The position numbers were made by a program, and so were the translations under genes. Below, piece after piece: positions 16,209-23,953 of a DNA stretch of 35,875 nt. The stretch is from contig SYGN01000200.1 of the NCBI GenBank assembly GCA_005799525.1, positions 1 through 35,875 on the forward strand. The letters run 5' to 3'. Numbering within the stretch: position 1 is the stretch's first letter; the number at the start of each line of letters is the position of its first letter. The notes below the pieces were generated by a model. The model saw only the letters and a list, made by a program, of their open reading frames with translations. It had not been told where the DNA came from and did no database searches. This stretch comes from Opitutaceae bacterium (GTDB lineage: Bacteria > Verrucomicrobiota > Verrucomicrobiia > Opitutales > Opitutaceae).

Positions 16209-17207
16209 TTATCGTAGGGCGTGGAGGACTTGGAATTTGTGGCCAAGGTGTGCCGGATGCAGCAGTTGCAGCAAGGCGAGCTTGCGCTGACTCAGCCGTG
16301 CGGCCTCGGCGGCAGTCGTGGCGGCGATAAAATCGGCGGCATGGCGAATGAGAAACGTCTCCTGCGAGTCCAGCGTGGTCACGGGGAAGCCGTTAGCCTC
16401 CAGCGCTGCCGTTAGCCAGTCCCAGCAAATGTGGCAGGTGAGATCTTGTTCGCCGGGGCGGCCCAGGAGGTCGTTTGACTGAGCGTGGCGGTAGTAGGCC
16501 CGCAGCGTCCCAGCCGGGAAATTCTCCAAAAGATCGCGTAAACTTTTGCCGTAGTCGAACGCCACGAAGAGCCCGGTCCAGGGCTGCTGGGCAATTTTCT
16601 CGGCTAGTGCGGTCGCGCCATGAGGTTGGTCGAATCGGTAGTGCTCGGTGCCAGCTGCGGGAGCGTTGGCATTAGCCCCGTGCGGGGGCGGCAGCTCAAC
16701 TTCGATGAAGTGGTCTCCTACGCGGGCGACACCGATTTCCCGCCACGCGCCATGGTGAAAGATGCTCCGTGTGCACGGTTGAGCGTCGAAGAGTTCATTG
16801 GAAAATACGATGCACTGCCCGGTCAGGATGAGCGGTTCGCCGACCCGGAGCGTGCGCACTGCGGCAAAGGGATGGGCTACGCCCGACAGAATGCTGTGAT
16901 TTGGTTCCGCCCCGATTTCGACGAAGGTGTGGGTGCCCGGGTCGCGGCGGTCGAGCAGGCGCACGCACGCGGCGGCGACAAGTTCACCGAAAATCTGGCC
17001 GCTCGTGCTCGCGGTAAAAAAATCTGTGCCGGCCGCATAGCCGACCCGCGCTTGGTCTCGGCGGTAATAGCCGACCGTCGGGTGGTAGAGGGCGAGCTCC
17101 ATGAAACGCGCGAAACTCATCGTGCCCGTCGTCCCTGCTTGGGCGCGAAAGCAGCTGATGAACTCGGGCGATGCGGACGACGATGGTGGTGTGACTGACG
17201 AACCCAT
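16209..17207 (-). CDS. MidA/NDUFAF7-like SAM-dependent methyltransferase (DUF185)
   Basis: This 332-residue protein matches the MidA/NDUFAF7 family of protein arginine methyltransferases, whose mitochondrial member methylates a complex I subunit. Seen are SFARFMELALYHPTVGYY (residues 31-48), DFFTASTSGQIFGELVA, the FSNELFDAQP motif, FVAFDYG, and the RAYYRH...GEQDLTCHI stretch. The SAM-binding motif I reads FVEIGAEPNHS (96-106), where the family normally has GPGxG-like glycines, so cofactor binding may differ. The start is taken at 17207 because the preceding residues (PEFISCFRAQAG) match the family's N-terminal helix. It is divergent from the protease gene with very little room between the starts. 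Confidence 0.8.
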   Translation of the reverse strand: MGSSVTPPSSSASPEFISCFRAQAGTTGTMSFARFMELALYHPTVGYYRRDQARVGYAAGTDFFTASTSGQIFGELVAAACVRLLDRRDPGTHTFVEIGAEPNHSILSGVAHPFAAVRTLRVGEPLILTGQCIVFSNELFDAQPCTRSIFHHGAWREIGVARVGDHFIEVELPPPHGANANAPAAGTEHYRFDQPHGATALAEKIAQQPWTGLFVAFDYGKSLRDLLENFPAGTLRAYYRHAQSNDLLGRPGEQDLTCHICWDWLTAALEANGFPVTTLDSQETFLIRHAADFIAATTAAEAARLSQRKLALLQLLHPAHLGHKFQVLHALR

Positions 17208-17241
17208 TTACAAACCGAACCCGATGCACATACTCGGAGTG

Positions 17242-18528
17242 ATGTTCAAACGGATTCTCACGCTGACCGCTGGCGCCGTGTTCGGGGTCGCGCTCACCGT
17301 CGCCGGTGCGCGCGTCGCGACCGCGTGGAATCTTTTCCCCAACCGCGACCTGAGTCGCTCGGCGAACTACGTGCGCGAAGTGATGCAGCTCGTGAGTGAA
17401 CACTACGTGGATGCGAAGGCGGCGGCCTTCGACCAACTCGCGAAGTCGGCCCTGCATGGGATGGTCGAGTCGCTCGACCCGCATTCAGAGTTTCTTGAGG
17501 TGAAGGAAAACCAAGAGTTCGAGGAGGACTTGGTGGGTGAGTTTGGTGGTATCGGGATTCAGGTGGAGACGCGTCAAGGTAAAGCCGTCGTCATTGCTCC
17601 GCTCGCGGGCACCCCGGGAGAGCGCGCGGGAATCCAACGTGGCGATGTTATTATCAGCATCGATGGAAAGGCGGTTGAGATGAACTCGACGATGGACGGG
17701 ATTGTGAGTCGGCTGCGCGGAAAACCGCAAACTCAGGTGTCAGTCGGTGTTTTCCGTCCCTCCACGAAGGCGACGATGGACCTCAAGCTCGTACGTGAGA
17801 TCATTAAGATCGAGAGTGTGCGTGATGTGCATGTGATCGGGGACGGGGTAGGCTACGTGCAATTGACGGAATTTTCCGAGCACACCGGTGAGCAGTTTTC
17901 CAAGGCGTTGGACCAATTGCTCAGAGCGGGCGCGACCAGTCTGGTGATTGACATGCGCAACAACCCCGGCGGCTTGCTGGACGCGGCGGTCGAAGTGGCC
18001 GAGCCGTTTTTCAAGAAGGGCGAGTTGATCGTCTCGACTCGGGGCCGAAAGGCGACCGACCGAGAGGACTACAAGGCCGAGCGGGAAGGCGACCCATTGT
18101 CCGTGCCACTTGCGTTGCTGGTCAACGCCGGGAGCGCCAGTGCGGCCGAGGTGGTGACCGGTGCGCTGAAGGATACCGGACGGGCGGTGGTGGTGGGCGA
18201 GCGCTCGTTTGGCAAAGGATCGGTGCAGTCTGTCTTCAAGCTCAAGCACGGCGACGGCCTGCGGCTCACCACCGCGCGATACTATACTCCCAGTGGAGTG
18301 AGCATTCACGAAAAAGGAATTGCGCCGCACGTGGAGGTCGTGATGACGCCGGAAGAGGATCGAAAGCTGCGCCGTCAACGCGCGCGGTCCGACATCACCG
18401 ACCCCCAGGAATTTAAGGAGCGCTTTGGATTCGAACGGATCGAAGACCGTCAGTTACAGGCTGCACTCGACGTGCTCAAGGGTGTGCGCTTAATCGATAT
18501 GCGTGCGACGAGGGCCCACGCGCTGTGA
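17242..18528 (+). CDS. ctpA: S41-family carboxy-terminal processing protease with PDZ domain
   Basis: This 428-residue periplasmic serine protease cleaves the C-terminal ends of envelope proteins. It has an N-terminal signal or anchor (residues 5-22), then a PDZ domain (about 95-180). The S41 catalytic domain has Ser300 in NAGSASAAE and Lys325 in FGKGSVQ, spaced 25 residues apart as in CtpA. NNPGGLLDAAV is also a signature. The start is uncertain: 17224 (six codons earlier) is an alternative, and the frame is open to 17101 over the divergent methyltransferase. A GGAG at 17236-17239 lies too close to 17242 to be a standard ribosome site. Confidence 0.92.
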   Translation: MFKRILTLTAGAVFGVALTVAGARVATAWNLFPNRDLSRSANYVREVMQLVSEHYVDAKAAAFDQLAKSALHGMVESLDPHSEFLEVKENQEFEEDLVGEFGGIGIQVETRQGKAVVIAPLAGTPGERAGIQRGDVIISIDGKAVEMNSTMDGIVSRLRGKPQTQVSVGVFRPSTKATMDLKLVREIIKIESVRDVHVIGDGVGYVQLTEFSEHTGEQFSKALDQLLRAGATSLVIDMRNNPGGLLDAAVEVAEPFFKKGELIVSTRGRKATDREDYKAEREGDPLSVPLALLVNAGSASAAEVVTGALKDTGRAVVVGERSFGKGSVQSVFKLKHGDGLRLTTARYYTPSGVSIHEKGIAPHVEVVMTPEEDRKLRRQRARSDITDPQEFKERFGFERIEDRQLQAALDVLKGVRLIDMRATRAHAL

Positions 18529-18590
18529 ACACTCACGCTCGTGGCGCTGCCGGGCGATTTCTCCATGCGTCCATTATTACCTGAAAAACG

Positions 18591-19655
18591 ATGCCGCCTG
18601 CCAAGGGGGCGCAGCGAGTGATTCTCGCGCTGGAAAGTTCGTGTGACGAAACCGCCGTTGCGATCTTCGATCCGGCCAGCGGTTTGCTTGGGGAGTGGGT
18701 GCATAGTCAGATTGCTCTGCACGAGAAACACGGTGGCGTCGTGCCCGATCTCGCCACTCGAGAACACCTGCGGCATTTTGGGCCGCTGCTCGAACACGCC
18801 CAACGTGACGTAGGATTTAGCGGCGTCGACCTGATCGCGGTGACGAATGGACCTGGACTGGCGGCCTGTTTGGCGATCGGTGTCGCGGCGGCCAAGTCAT
18901 TGGCACTGGCGAGGCGTGCTCCGGTCGTAGGGGTGAATCACCTACGCGGGCACGTGTGGTCACCTTTCATTGGGTTGCATGCGGAGGCACCGGCTGATTT
19001 TGAGGCCCGCTTGCAGGCATTGTTACCGCATCTCGGACTGATCGTTTCGGGTGGGAACACGATGCTCTTCACGCTCGACGCCAAAAGGGAGGTAAAGGTT
19101 CTTTCCTCTACGCGGGACGATGCGGCGGGCGAGGCCCTCGACAAAGGGGCCAAGTTGCTGGGACTCGGCTATCCGGGTGGGCCCCTGATCGAAAAAATCG
19201 CCGAAGGTGGAAAAATTGACGCGTTTGATTTTCCACGGGGGATTGGGCGGCGCGATGAGTTGGATTTTAGTTTTTCCGGGTTGAAGACCAGCCTGCGCTA
19301 TCTGCTCGAGAAAATGCCGCGGGCCGATGTGCTGGAACGTTTGCCCGACTTATGTGCGAGCTACCAACAGGCGGTGGTGGATGCACTCGTGCGTAAGACT
19401 CGTGCGGCCTTGCGGCTGGACGGAGGCAAGTTTCGGAGCCTCGGATTGTCGGGCGGCGTCGCCAACAACCGCACACTCCGAGCGGCGCTGACGGTAGAGG
19501 CCGCCCGGGTCGCGATTCCCTGCCTAGCGGCGCAACCGCAGCACACCGGAGATAACGCCGGAATGATCGCGTTCGCGGCGTGGGCGGACACCACGGGCAC
19601 CGATCGTCACTCGAAGCTTGCGCTGGGTATCGAGCCGAGCGCGGGATTGGCGTAA
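18591..19655 (+). CDS. tsaD: tRNA N6-threonylcarbamoyladenosine synthase subunit TsaD
   Basis: This 354-residue Kae1/TsaD/Gcp-family protein transfers the threonylcarbamoyl group to A37 of ANN-decoding tRNAs, working with TsaB and TsaE, which are not in this window. The ASKHA start ILALESSCDETAVAIF, metal-binding His117 and His121 in NHLRGH, SGGNTMLF, FSFSGLKT and HTGDNAGMIA are all present. It starts 62 bases after the protease gene and may be co-transcribed with it. Its stop lies 4 bases from the end of the converging rpoN, so no terminator fits between them. Confidence 0.95.
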   Translation: MPPAKGAQRVILALESSCDETAVAIFDPASGLLGEWVHSQIALHEKHGGVVPDLATREHLRHFGPLLEHAQRDVGFSGVDLIAVTNGPGLAACLAIGVAAAKSLALARRAPVVGVNHLRGHVWSPFIGLHAEAPADFEARLQALLPHLGLIVSGGNTMLFTLDAKREVKVLSSTRDDAAGEALDKGAKLLGLGYPGGPLIEKIAEGGKIDAFDFPRGIGRRDELDFSFSGLKTSLRYLLEKMPRADVLERLPDLCASYQQAVVDALVRKTRAALRLDGGKFRSLGLSGGVANNRTLRAALTVEAARVAIPCLAAQPQHTGDNAGMIAFAAWADTTGTDRHSKLALGIEPSAGLA

Positions 19656-19659
19656 GGCA

Positions 19660-21183
19660 CTACTTGTAATCCCGGCGCAAGTTGCTCGGGAGGAGACCGA
19701 GCTCTTCTCGGTATTTGGCTACCGTGCGGCGGGCGATCTTGATGCCTTTTTCGTGTAGTCTCGCCACGATTTCTTGATCGCTGAGCGGGCTTCCTTTGTC
19801 TTCAGCGGCGACGAGATCGGCAATCATTTCCTTCACGCTGGTATTCGAGACCGAGGCACCGCTGTCGGCTTGGTAGCCCGGGGTGAAGAAATATTTGAAA
19901 TCGAAAATCCCGTGCGGGGTCTTGATGTATTTATTGGCGAGGGCGCGGCTGACCGTGGTCTCGTGGACGCCGACGACATCGGCGATTTGAGTCATGGTGA
20001 GTGGCTTGAGGTGCGAAATCCCGGTCTCAAAGAATGGGGTCTGCGCCTTGATGATCTCGCGCGTGATGCGTTCGATGGTGCGCTGCCGCTGCTCGATCGA
20101 ATCGATGAGGAACTTTCCGGACCGCATTTTCTCGCGCAGATAGTCGCGCTCTTCTTTCGAGAGCGTGCCCTTGGCGATGAGATCGCGATAGGTGCTCGAG
20201 AGGCGCAAGCGGGGGATGTAGTCGTTGTTGAGATAAATCTTCCACTCGTCGCCGTCTTGCTCGACGGTCACATCGGCAATGACGACGCGGTTGTGGTCTT
20301 CGGCGAAGCGGCGGCCGGGGGCGGGGTCGAGTTTGCCGATTTCCTCGATCGCGGATTGTACCTCGTCGGTATCGGCAGAAAGCTTACGCGCGAGTTCCGG
20401 GATGCGCCGGCGGGTGAGCAGCTCGAAGTGATCCCGGATCATGCGCAGCGCCAGCGAATCGCGGCGGCCATTGGCGGCGAGTTGCAGGAGGAGGCACTCG
20501 GCGAGATTTTTGGCCCCAATGCCGGGCGGATCAAAGGTTTTGAGGACCTTCAGTGCCTCTTGGACGGCGTCGAGCCCAAGGCCCGTTTGCAGTGCGACGT
20601 CGGCGGGCGTTTGGGTCAGGAAACCGCGGTCGTCGAGACCGCCGACCAGCTGTCGCACCGCTGCCAGTGCCGGCGGCGAAAGATCCGTCATTTCCGCTTG
20701 CTGCATGAGATGCTCTTGCAGTGACGTCTCGCTAACGAGGGAGTCAAAAAAATGCTGTCGCTTCTCCGCATCTTCCGAGGTGTAGGGCTGCGCTCCGCCG
20801 GCGCTGGCCATATGGTCGCGCCAGTCTTCGTCGAGCTTTCCAAGGATCTCGAATTCTTTGTCCTTGGAGAAATCCATCTCATCACGCTTTACCTCCGGCG
20901 TGTCGGAGGGAGCGGTGGCGTCGGATGTGTTGGAGCCTACTTTCCCGGTCGAATCGGAATCGCGGTCGGTGGCGTGGTCCTCGGGGGCCGGGTGGTCGAG
21001 GCTGACTCCTTCCATCGGGAGTTCTTCGAGCGTCGGATTGCTTTGCAACTCTTCTTGGATGACCGAACGCAGATCAAGCGCGGCGACCTGAAGTATTTTC
21101 AGAGAGTGCCTAAGTTGCGGAGCGAGGACCAGCGATTGGGTCTGACGCTGGCGCAGTTCGTGGCTAAATCCTTGCCCGCTCAT
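19660..21183 (-). CDS. rpoN: RNA polymerase sigma-54 factor
   Basis: This 507-residue sigma factor recognises -24/-12 promoters and needs AAA+ activators. Region I is the Gln/Leu-rich N-terminus (RQTQSLVLAPQLRHSLKILQ). Region II is an acidic stretch (residues about 55-110). The C-terminus carries the helix-turn-helix (MTQIADVVGVHETTVSRAL) and the RpoN box (ARRTVAKYRE). It is 29 bases downstream of a Ser/Thr kinase gene in the same direction, so the two are probably co-transcribed. The 3' end converges on tsaD. Confidence 0.96.
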   Translation of the reverse strand: MSGQGFSHELRQRQTQSLVLAPQLRHSLKILQVAALDLRSVIQEELQSNPTLEELPMEGVSLDHPAPEDHATDRDSDSTGKVGSNTSDATAPSDTPEVKRDEMDFSKDKEFEILGKLDEDWRDHMASAGGAQPYTSEDAEKRQHFFDSLVSETSLQEHLMQQAEMTDLSPPALAAVRQLVGGLDDRGFLTQTPADVALQTGLGLDAVQEALKVLKTFDPPGIGAKNLAECLLLQLAANGRRDSLALRMIRDHFELLTRRRIPELARKLSADTDEVQSAIEEIGKLDPAPGRRFAEDHNRVVIADVTVEQDGDEWKIYLNNDYIPRLRLSSTYRDLIAKGTLSKEERDYLREKMRSGKFLIDSIEQRQRTIERITREIIKAQTPFFETGISHLKPLTMTQIADVVGVHETTVSRALANKYIKTPHGIFDFKYFFTPGYQADSGASVSNTSVKEMIADLVAAEDKGSPLSDQEIVARLHEKGIKIARRTVAKYREELGLLPSNLRRDYK

Positions 21184-21212
21184 ATCCTAGATGAATAATC
21201 GAGGGGTTCATC

Positions 21213-22184
21213 TCAGCTGGCGGGGCGGGAAAGCGGGGGGATGACGGGGTCTTTGATGCCAAAGAGCTCCTTGAGGTAGACGCTGAGCTTTTCGTTAGTG
21301 GGGCCGTAACCGTTGCTATACAAATAAAGTTCGAGGGCCGTCAGCATCTCGTATCCTGATTGGTAACGTTGTTCCCGGTCTCGTTCAAGGGACCGCTGAA
21401 TGATGGCCTCAAGTTTGGGATCGATATCGGCGCGCAGGGTCGAGAACTGCGGAATAGGCATCGCCAAAATATTGCGGCGAGTCTGCGTCCGGTCGCGGGA
21501 GCGAAAGATATTCTTACCGAGGAGGAGCTCCGTGAGGACGATGCCGAGAGGGAAGAGGTCGGCGCGTGCGTCGGTGATGGCGTAGTTGGCCTGCTCGGGG
21601 GAAAGATACTCGTCCTTGCCGGCAATAACTTTACCTTCTTCGTTATACATCAGGTCGAGCGCCTTCGCGATGCCGAAGTCCGTGAGCTTCACGTCGCCTT
21701 CCTGGGCGATGAGGACATTTTTGGGTCCGATGTCGCGGTGGACGATGTTCAGGTGACGGCCCTCGCGGTCACATTTGGTGTGCGCGTAGGTGAGCCCACG
21801 GGCGACCCGTGAGACGATAAACGCGGCCAGATCGATGGGGATGTGTTTACCCAGCTGGCGATGGCGCTCGATAAATCGCTCGAGGTTCACGCCTTTGACG
21901 AATTCCATCACCATGAAATATTGGCCGCCGACCTGGCCGAGGTGATAGGTCTGGACAATGTTGGTATGGATCAAGTCGGCAACGAGTCGTGCCTCACCAA
22001 TGAAGTTGCTCTGGAACTCTGCGATCGCCGAATATTCTCCCCGGATAATTTTTATCGCGACGACCTTCCGGAAATTGCCGGCTCCCAGCTGCACGGCCTC
22101 GTAGACGAGGCCCATGCCGCCCTCCGCGATCTTGCGGGTCATCTCGTAGTGGAGTTCGTTGAAGATGTGCTTAAGTTCAGCCAT
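21213..22184 (-). CDS. Soluble Hanks-type Ser/Thr protein kinase
   Basis: This 323-residue cytosolic kinase has the Gly-rich loop [13 protein letters not shown] (19-31) and Lys45 (VAIKII). The catalytic loop is HRDIGPKN (149-156, Asp151 and Asn156), and the metal-binding DFG is at 169-171. The Lys that usually follows HRDL/I is Gly here, as in some myxobacterial-type kinases with HRDVSPxN. The activation segment ends LSPEQ in place of APE. No transmembrane segment or sensor domain follows. The last 45 residues are a short helical tail. The ATG at 22184 is chosen because homology starts there and a longer start (22316) would overlap the divergent gene. It directly precedes rpoN. Confidence 0.9.
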   Translation of the reverse strand: MAELKHIFNELHYEMTRKIAEGGMGLVYEAVQLGAGNFRKVVAIKIIRGEYSAIAEFQSNFIGEARLVADLIHTNIVQTYHLGQVGGQYFMVMEFVKGVNLERFIERHRQLGKHIPIDLAAFIVSRVARGLTYAHTKCDREGRHLNIVHRDIGPKNVLIAQEGDVKLTDFGIAKALDLMYNEEGKVIAGKDEYLSPEQANYAITDARADLFPLGIVLTELLLGKNIFRSRDRTQTRRNILAMPIPQFSTLRADIDPKLEAIIQRSLERDREQRYQSGYEMLTALELYLYSNGYGPTNEKLSVYLKELFGIKDPVIPPLSRPAS

Positions 22185-22263
22185 GGAAATGGAGGAAGGG
22201 GGGCGTGACGACCACTGGCAAGAGCGCATATCGTATTCGGCGCGGAATTTGCTGTGAGTGGAT

Positions 22264-22291
22264 TTGACAGCGTGAGACGCGACCTTACTTT
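22264..22291 (+). promoter_or_regulatory. Candidate sigma-70 promoter for the A-type carrier gene
   Basis: A perfect -35 box TTGACA (22264-22269) and a weak -10 box TACTTT (22286-22291) are 16 bases apart. The expected start point falls at about 22298, which is the first base of the GTG start codon, so the transcript could be leaderless. Confidence 0.35.
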
Positions 22292-22297
22292 TCGGTT

Positions 22298-22615
22298 GTG
22301 ATTTCTCTGACTCCACGGGCCGCGAGCCAAGTTCGTGCCATGCACGCCGAACTCAATGCGCCGACGAAACGCCTTCGCGTGTTTGTCGAATCGGGCGGTT
22401 GTTCGGGCTTCCAATATGGAATGTCGTTCGATGAGAAAAAAGAAGCCGACACGGAATTGGAAAGCGAGGGTGTGCCCTTTTTGATGGATCCGGCGAGTCT
22501 GGCATATCTCGACGGATCTTCGGTCGATTTTGACGACGGCCTGCACGGGAAGGGGTTTGAAATCAAGAATCCCAATGCACAAAGCACGTGCGGCTGCGGG
22601 AAGTCGTTTAGCTGA
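22298..22615 (+). CDS. erpA: A-type iron-sulfur cluster carrier protein
   Basis: This 105-residue member of the IscA/ErpA/SufA family accepts Fe-S clusters and passes them to apo-enzymes. The three ligand cysteines are Cys35 (GGCSGFQYG), Cys98 and Cys100 (TCGCGKSF). The N-terminus [11 protein letters not shown] is conserved in the family, which supports the GTG at 22298 over a later ATG at 22340. No scaffold or desulfurase genes adjoin it, which fits a stand-alone ErpA-like role. ErpA, IscA and SufA cannot be separated by sequence alone here. Confidence 0.9.
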   Translation: MISLTPRAASQVRAMHAELNAPTKRLRVFVESGGCSGFQYGMSFDEKKEADTELESEGVPFLMDPASLAYLDGSSVDFDDGLHGKGFEIKNPNAQSTCGCGKSFS

Positions 22616-22666
22616 GAGCTTGAAGGAACGGGAGAGGGCGTGGTCTCAGTGCCACCGCGTGCGCGA

Positions 22667-23371
22667 TTATGGTTTGGCGCACTCGTGGATCGCGACCGTG
22701 CCGAAGGTCATCGTGATAGCCGAGACGGACGTAAAACCGGCCGCCCGGATTTCGTCGGCGAGAGCAGCCGCGTTGGGAAACTGTTCGATGGTTTCGTTCA
22801 GGTAAACATAGGCTGCGCGATCGCCGGTAACGGAGCCGGCGACGAGCGGAAGGATTTTCCTCAAATAGAAGAAATAAAACGGACGAAACCACGCTGATGG
22901 CTGCGAGAATTCCAACACCCAGAGTCGTCCACCCGGGCGCAGCACCCGGTGAATTTCTCGTAGGCCGCGGTCGCGGTCGGCGAGATTCCGGAGGCCAAAC
23001 GAAATCGTAACCGCGTCGCAGAACGCGTCCGGCAAGGGGAGTGCAAGGCCGTCACCTTGGCGGAAAGAGACGTTGGCGTAGGAGCCGACACCGTCGGCGC
23101 TTTTCTTGATTGCGGCCGCGTTGAGCATGGGTTGGCAGAAGTCCATACCGAGGATCGGCGTCGTCGACGGGAGGCGGCGGGAGAGGGCGAAGGCGACATC
23201 ACCACTTCCGGTGGCGAGGTCCAGCACCGCGGTAGGCGTCCCACGGCAGACCGCGGCGACGAGTTGGCGCCGCCACCACAGGTCAAGTCCGCCACTCAGG
23301 AGTCGGTTGGCGACGTCGTAGCGGGCTGCGATGCGCGCGAACATAGAATTCACCGCGACGGGATCGGGCAT
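22667..23371 (-). CDS. ubiE: UbiE/MenG quinone C-methyltransferase
   Basis: This 234-residue SAM methyltransferase adds the C-methyl group to demethylmenaquinone (or the ubiquinone precursor). Motif I is VLDLATGSGDVAFAL. The family signatures FARIAARYDVANRLLSGG, FGLRNLADRDRGLREIHRVLRPGG and the C-terminal FGTVAIHECAKP are all present. Because bacteria of this group use menaquinone, MenG is the likelier role. That fits the quinol-oxidising ACIII in the same window. The start at 23371 is chosen by homology, although the frame is open to 23443. Confidence 0.9.
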   Translation of the reverse strand: MPDPVAVNSMFARIAARYDVANRLLSGGLDLWWRRQLVAAVCRGTPTAVLDLATGSGDVAFALSRRLPSTTPILGMDFCQPMLNAAAIKKSADGVGSYANVSFRQGDGLALPLPDAFCDAVTISFGLRNLADRDRGLREIHRVLRPGGRLWVLEFSQPSAWFRPFYFFYLRKILPLVAGSVTGDRAAYVYLNETIEQFPNAAALADEIRAAGFTSVSAITMTFGTVAIHECAKP

Positions 23372-23429
23372 GGTCAGAGCAATCGGTAAAAGCGCCGGAA
23401 AATCATCAGCGGTCGGGGTTTCATAATCA

Positions 23430-23458
23430 TTGACCCAGTTCAATAATGTTAATAAATT
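23430..23458 (+). promoter_or_regulatory. Candidate sigma-70 promoter for the IHF/HU-family gene
   Basis: A -35-like TTGACC (23430-23435) and a -10-like TAAATT (23453-23458) are separated by 17 bases, inside an unusually AT-rich stretch between two divergent genes. The start point would be near 23465, giving a leader of about 40 bases with no Shine-Dalgarno sequence. Confidence 0.4.
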
Positions 23459-23502
23459 CGCTTTGTTTCATTTAACTAAGCATCAGTAAAACGATCCCCA
23501 CC

Positions 23503-23820
23503 ATGTCTAATTTGACCAAACGAGAAATTGTCCTTCAGATTTATCGCAAGACCGGATTTCCGCAGAAACAGATCATCGATACCGTGCAGCAGTCGCTTGA
23601 TATCGTGCAAAAGGCGCTCGCTAGCGGGCGTAACGTTGAATTGCGCAATTTTGGTGTTTTGGAAGTGCAGGTGCGCAAGCAGCGAATTGGTCGCAATCCG
23701 AACAAGCCGGAGGCTGAGGTCATTATTCCTCAGAGAGCTGTCGTGAAATTCAAATCCGGCAAGATTCTCAAGCAGCAATTGAAGAAGATCGACCTCGTGA
23801 AGTTGCAGGCGGGAGACTAA
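23503..23820 (+). CDS. IHF/HU-family DNA-binding protein
   Basis: This 105-residue basic protein has the HU/IHF fold: the helical start LTKREIVLQIYRKTG, the conserved NVELRNFGVLEV strand, and the beta arm QRIGRNPNKPEAEV with the DNA-intercalating Pro in RNPN. KFKSGKILKQQL ends the domain. The last 15 residues are a short extension beyond typical HU length. The FGVLEV and RIGRNP forms resemble IHF more than HU. It would bend DNA and act in nucleoid structure, and possibly help sigma-54 promoters, given rpoN nearby (inference). Confidence 0.92.
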   Translation: MSNLTKREIVLQIYRKTGFPQKQIIDTVQQSLDIVQKALASGRNVELRNFGVLEVQVRKQRIGRNPNKPEAEVIIPQRAVVKFKSGKILKQQLKKIDLVKLQAGD

Positions 23821-23953
23821 GCTGGGTTGAGGTTGTGCCGGTTGCGCGGTGCCGTGCGGTCCGGTCTGTCTTGGCTGCCGGGCGGAAGGTGACCCGCTTG
23901 GCGTCCACTTTTTATTCGCCCTAGGTCGAACCCGTTCGCAACGTGTCGGACCC

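Noticed and set aside
23821-23953. Possible hairpin between the IHF/HU gene and hisS
   Set aside because: Only a short CGGG/CCCG pairing with no T-run directly after it; too weak to call.
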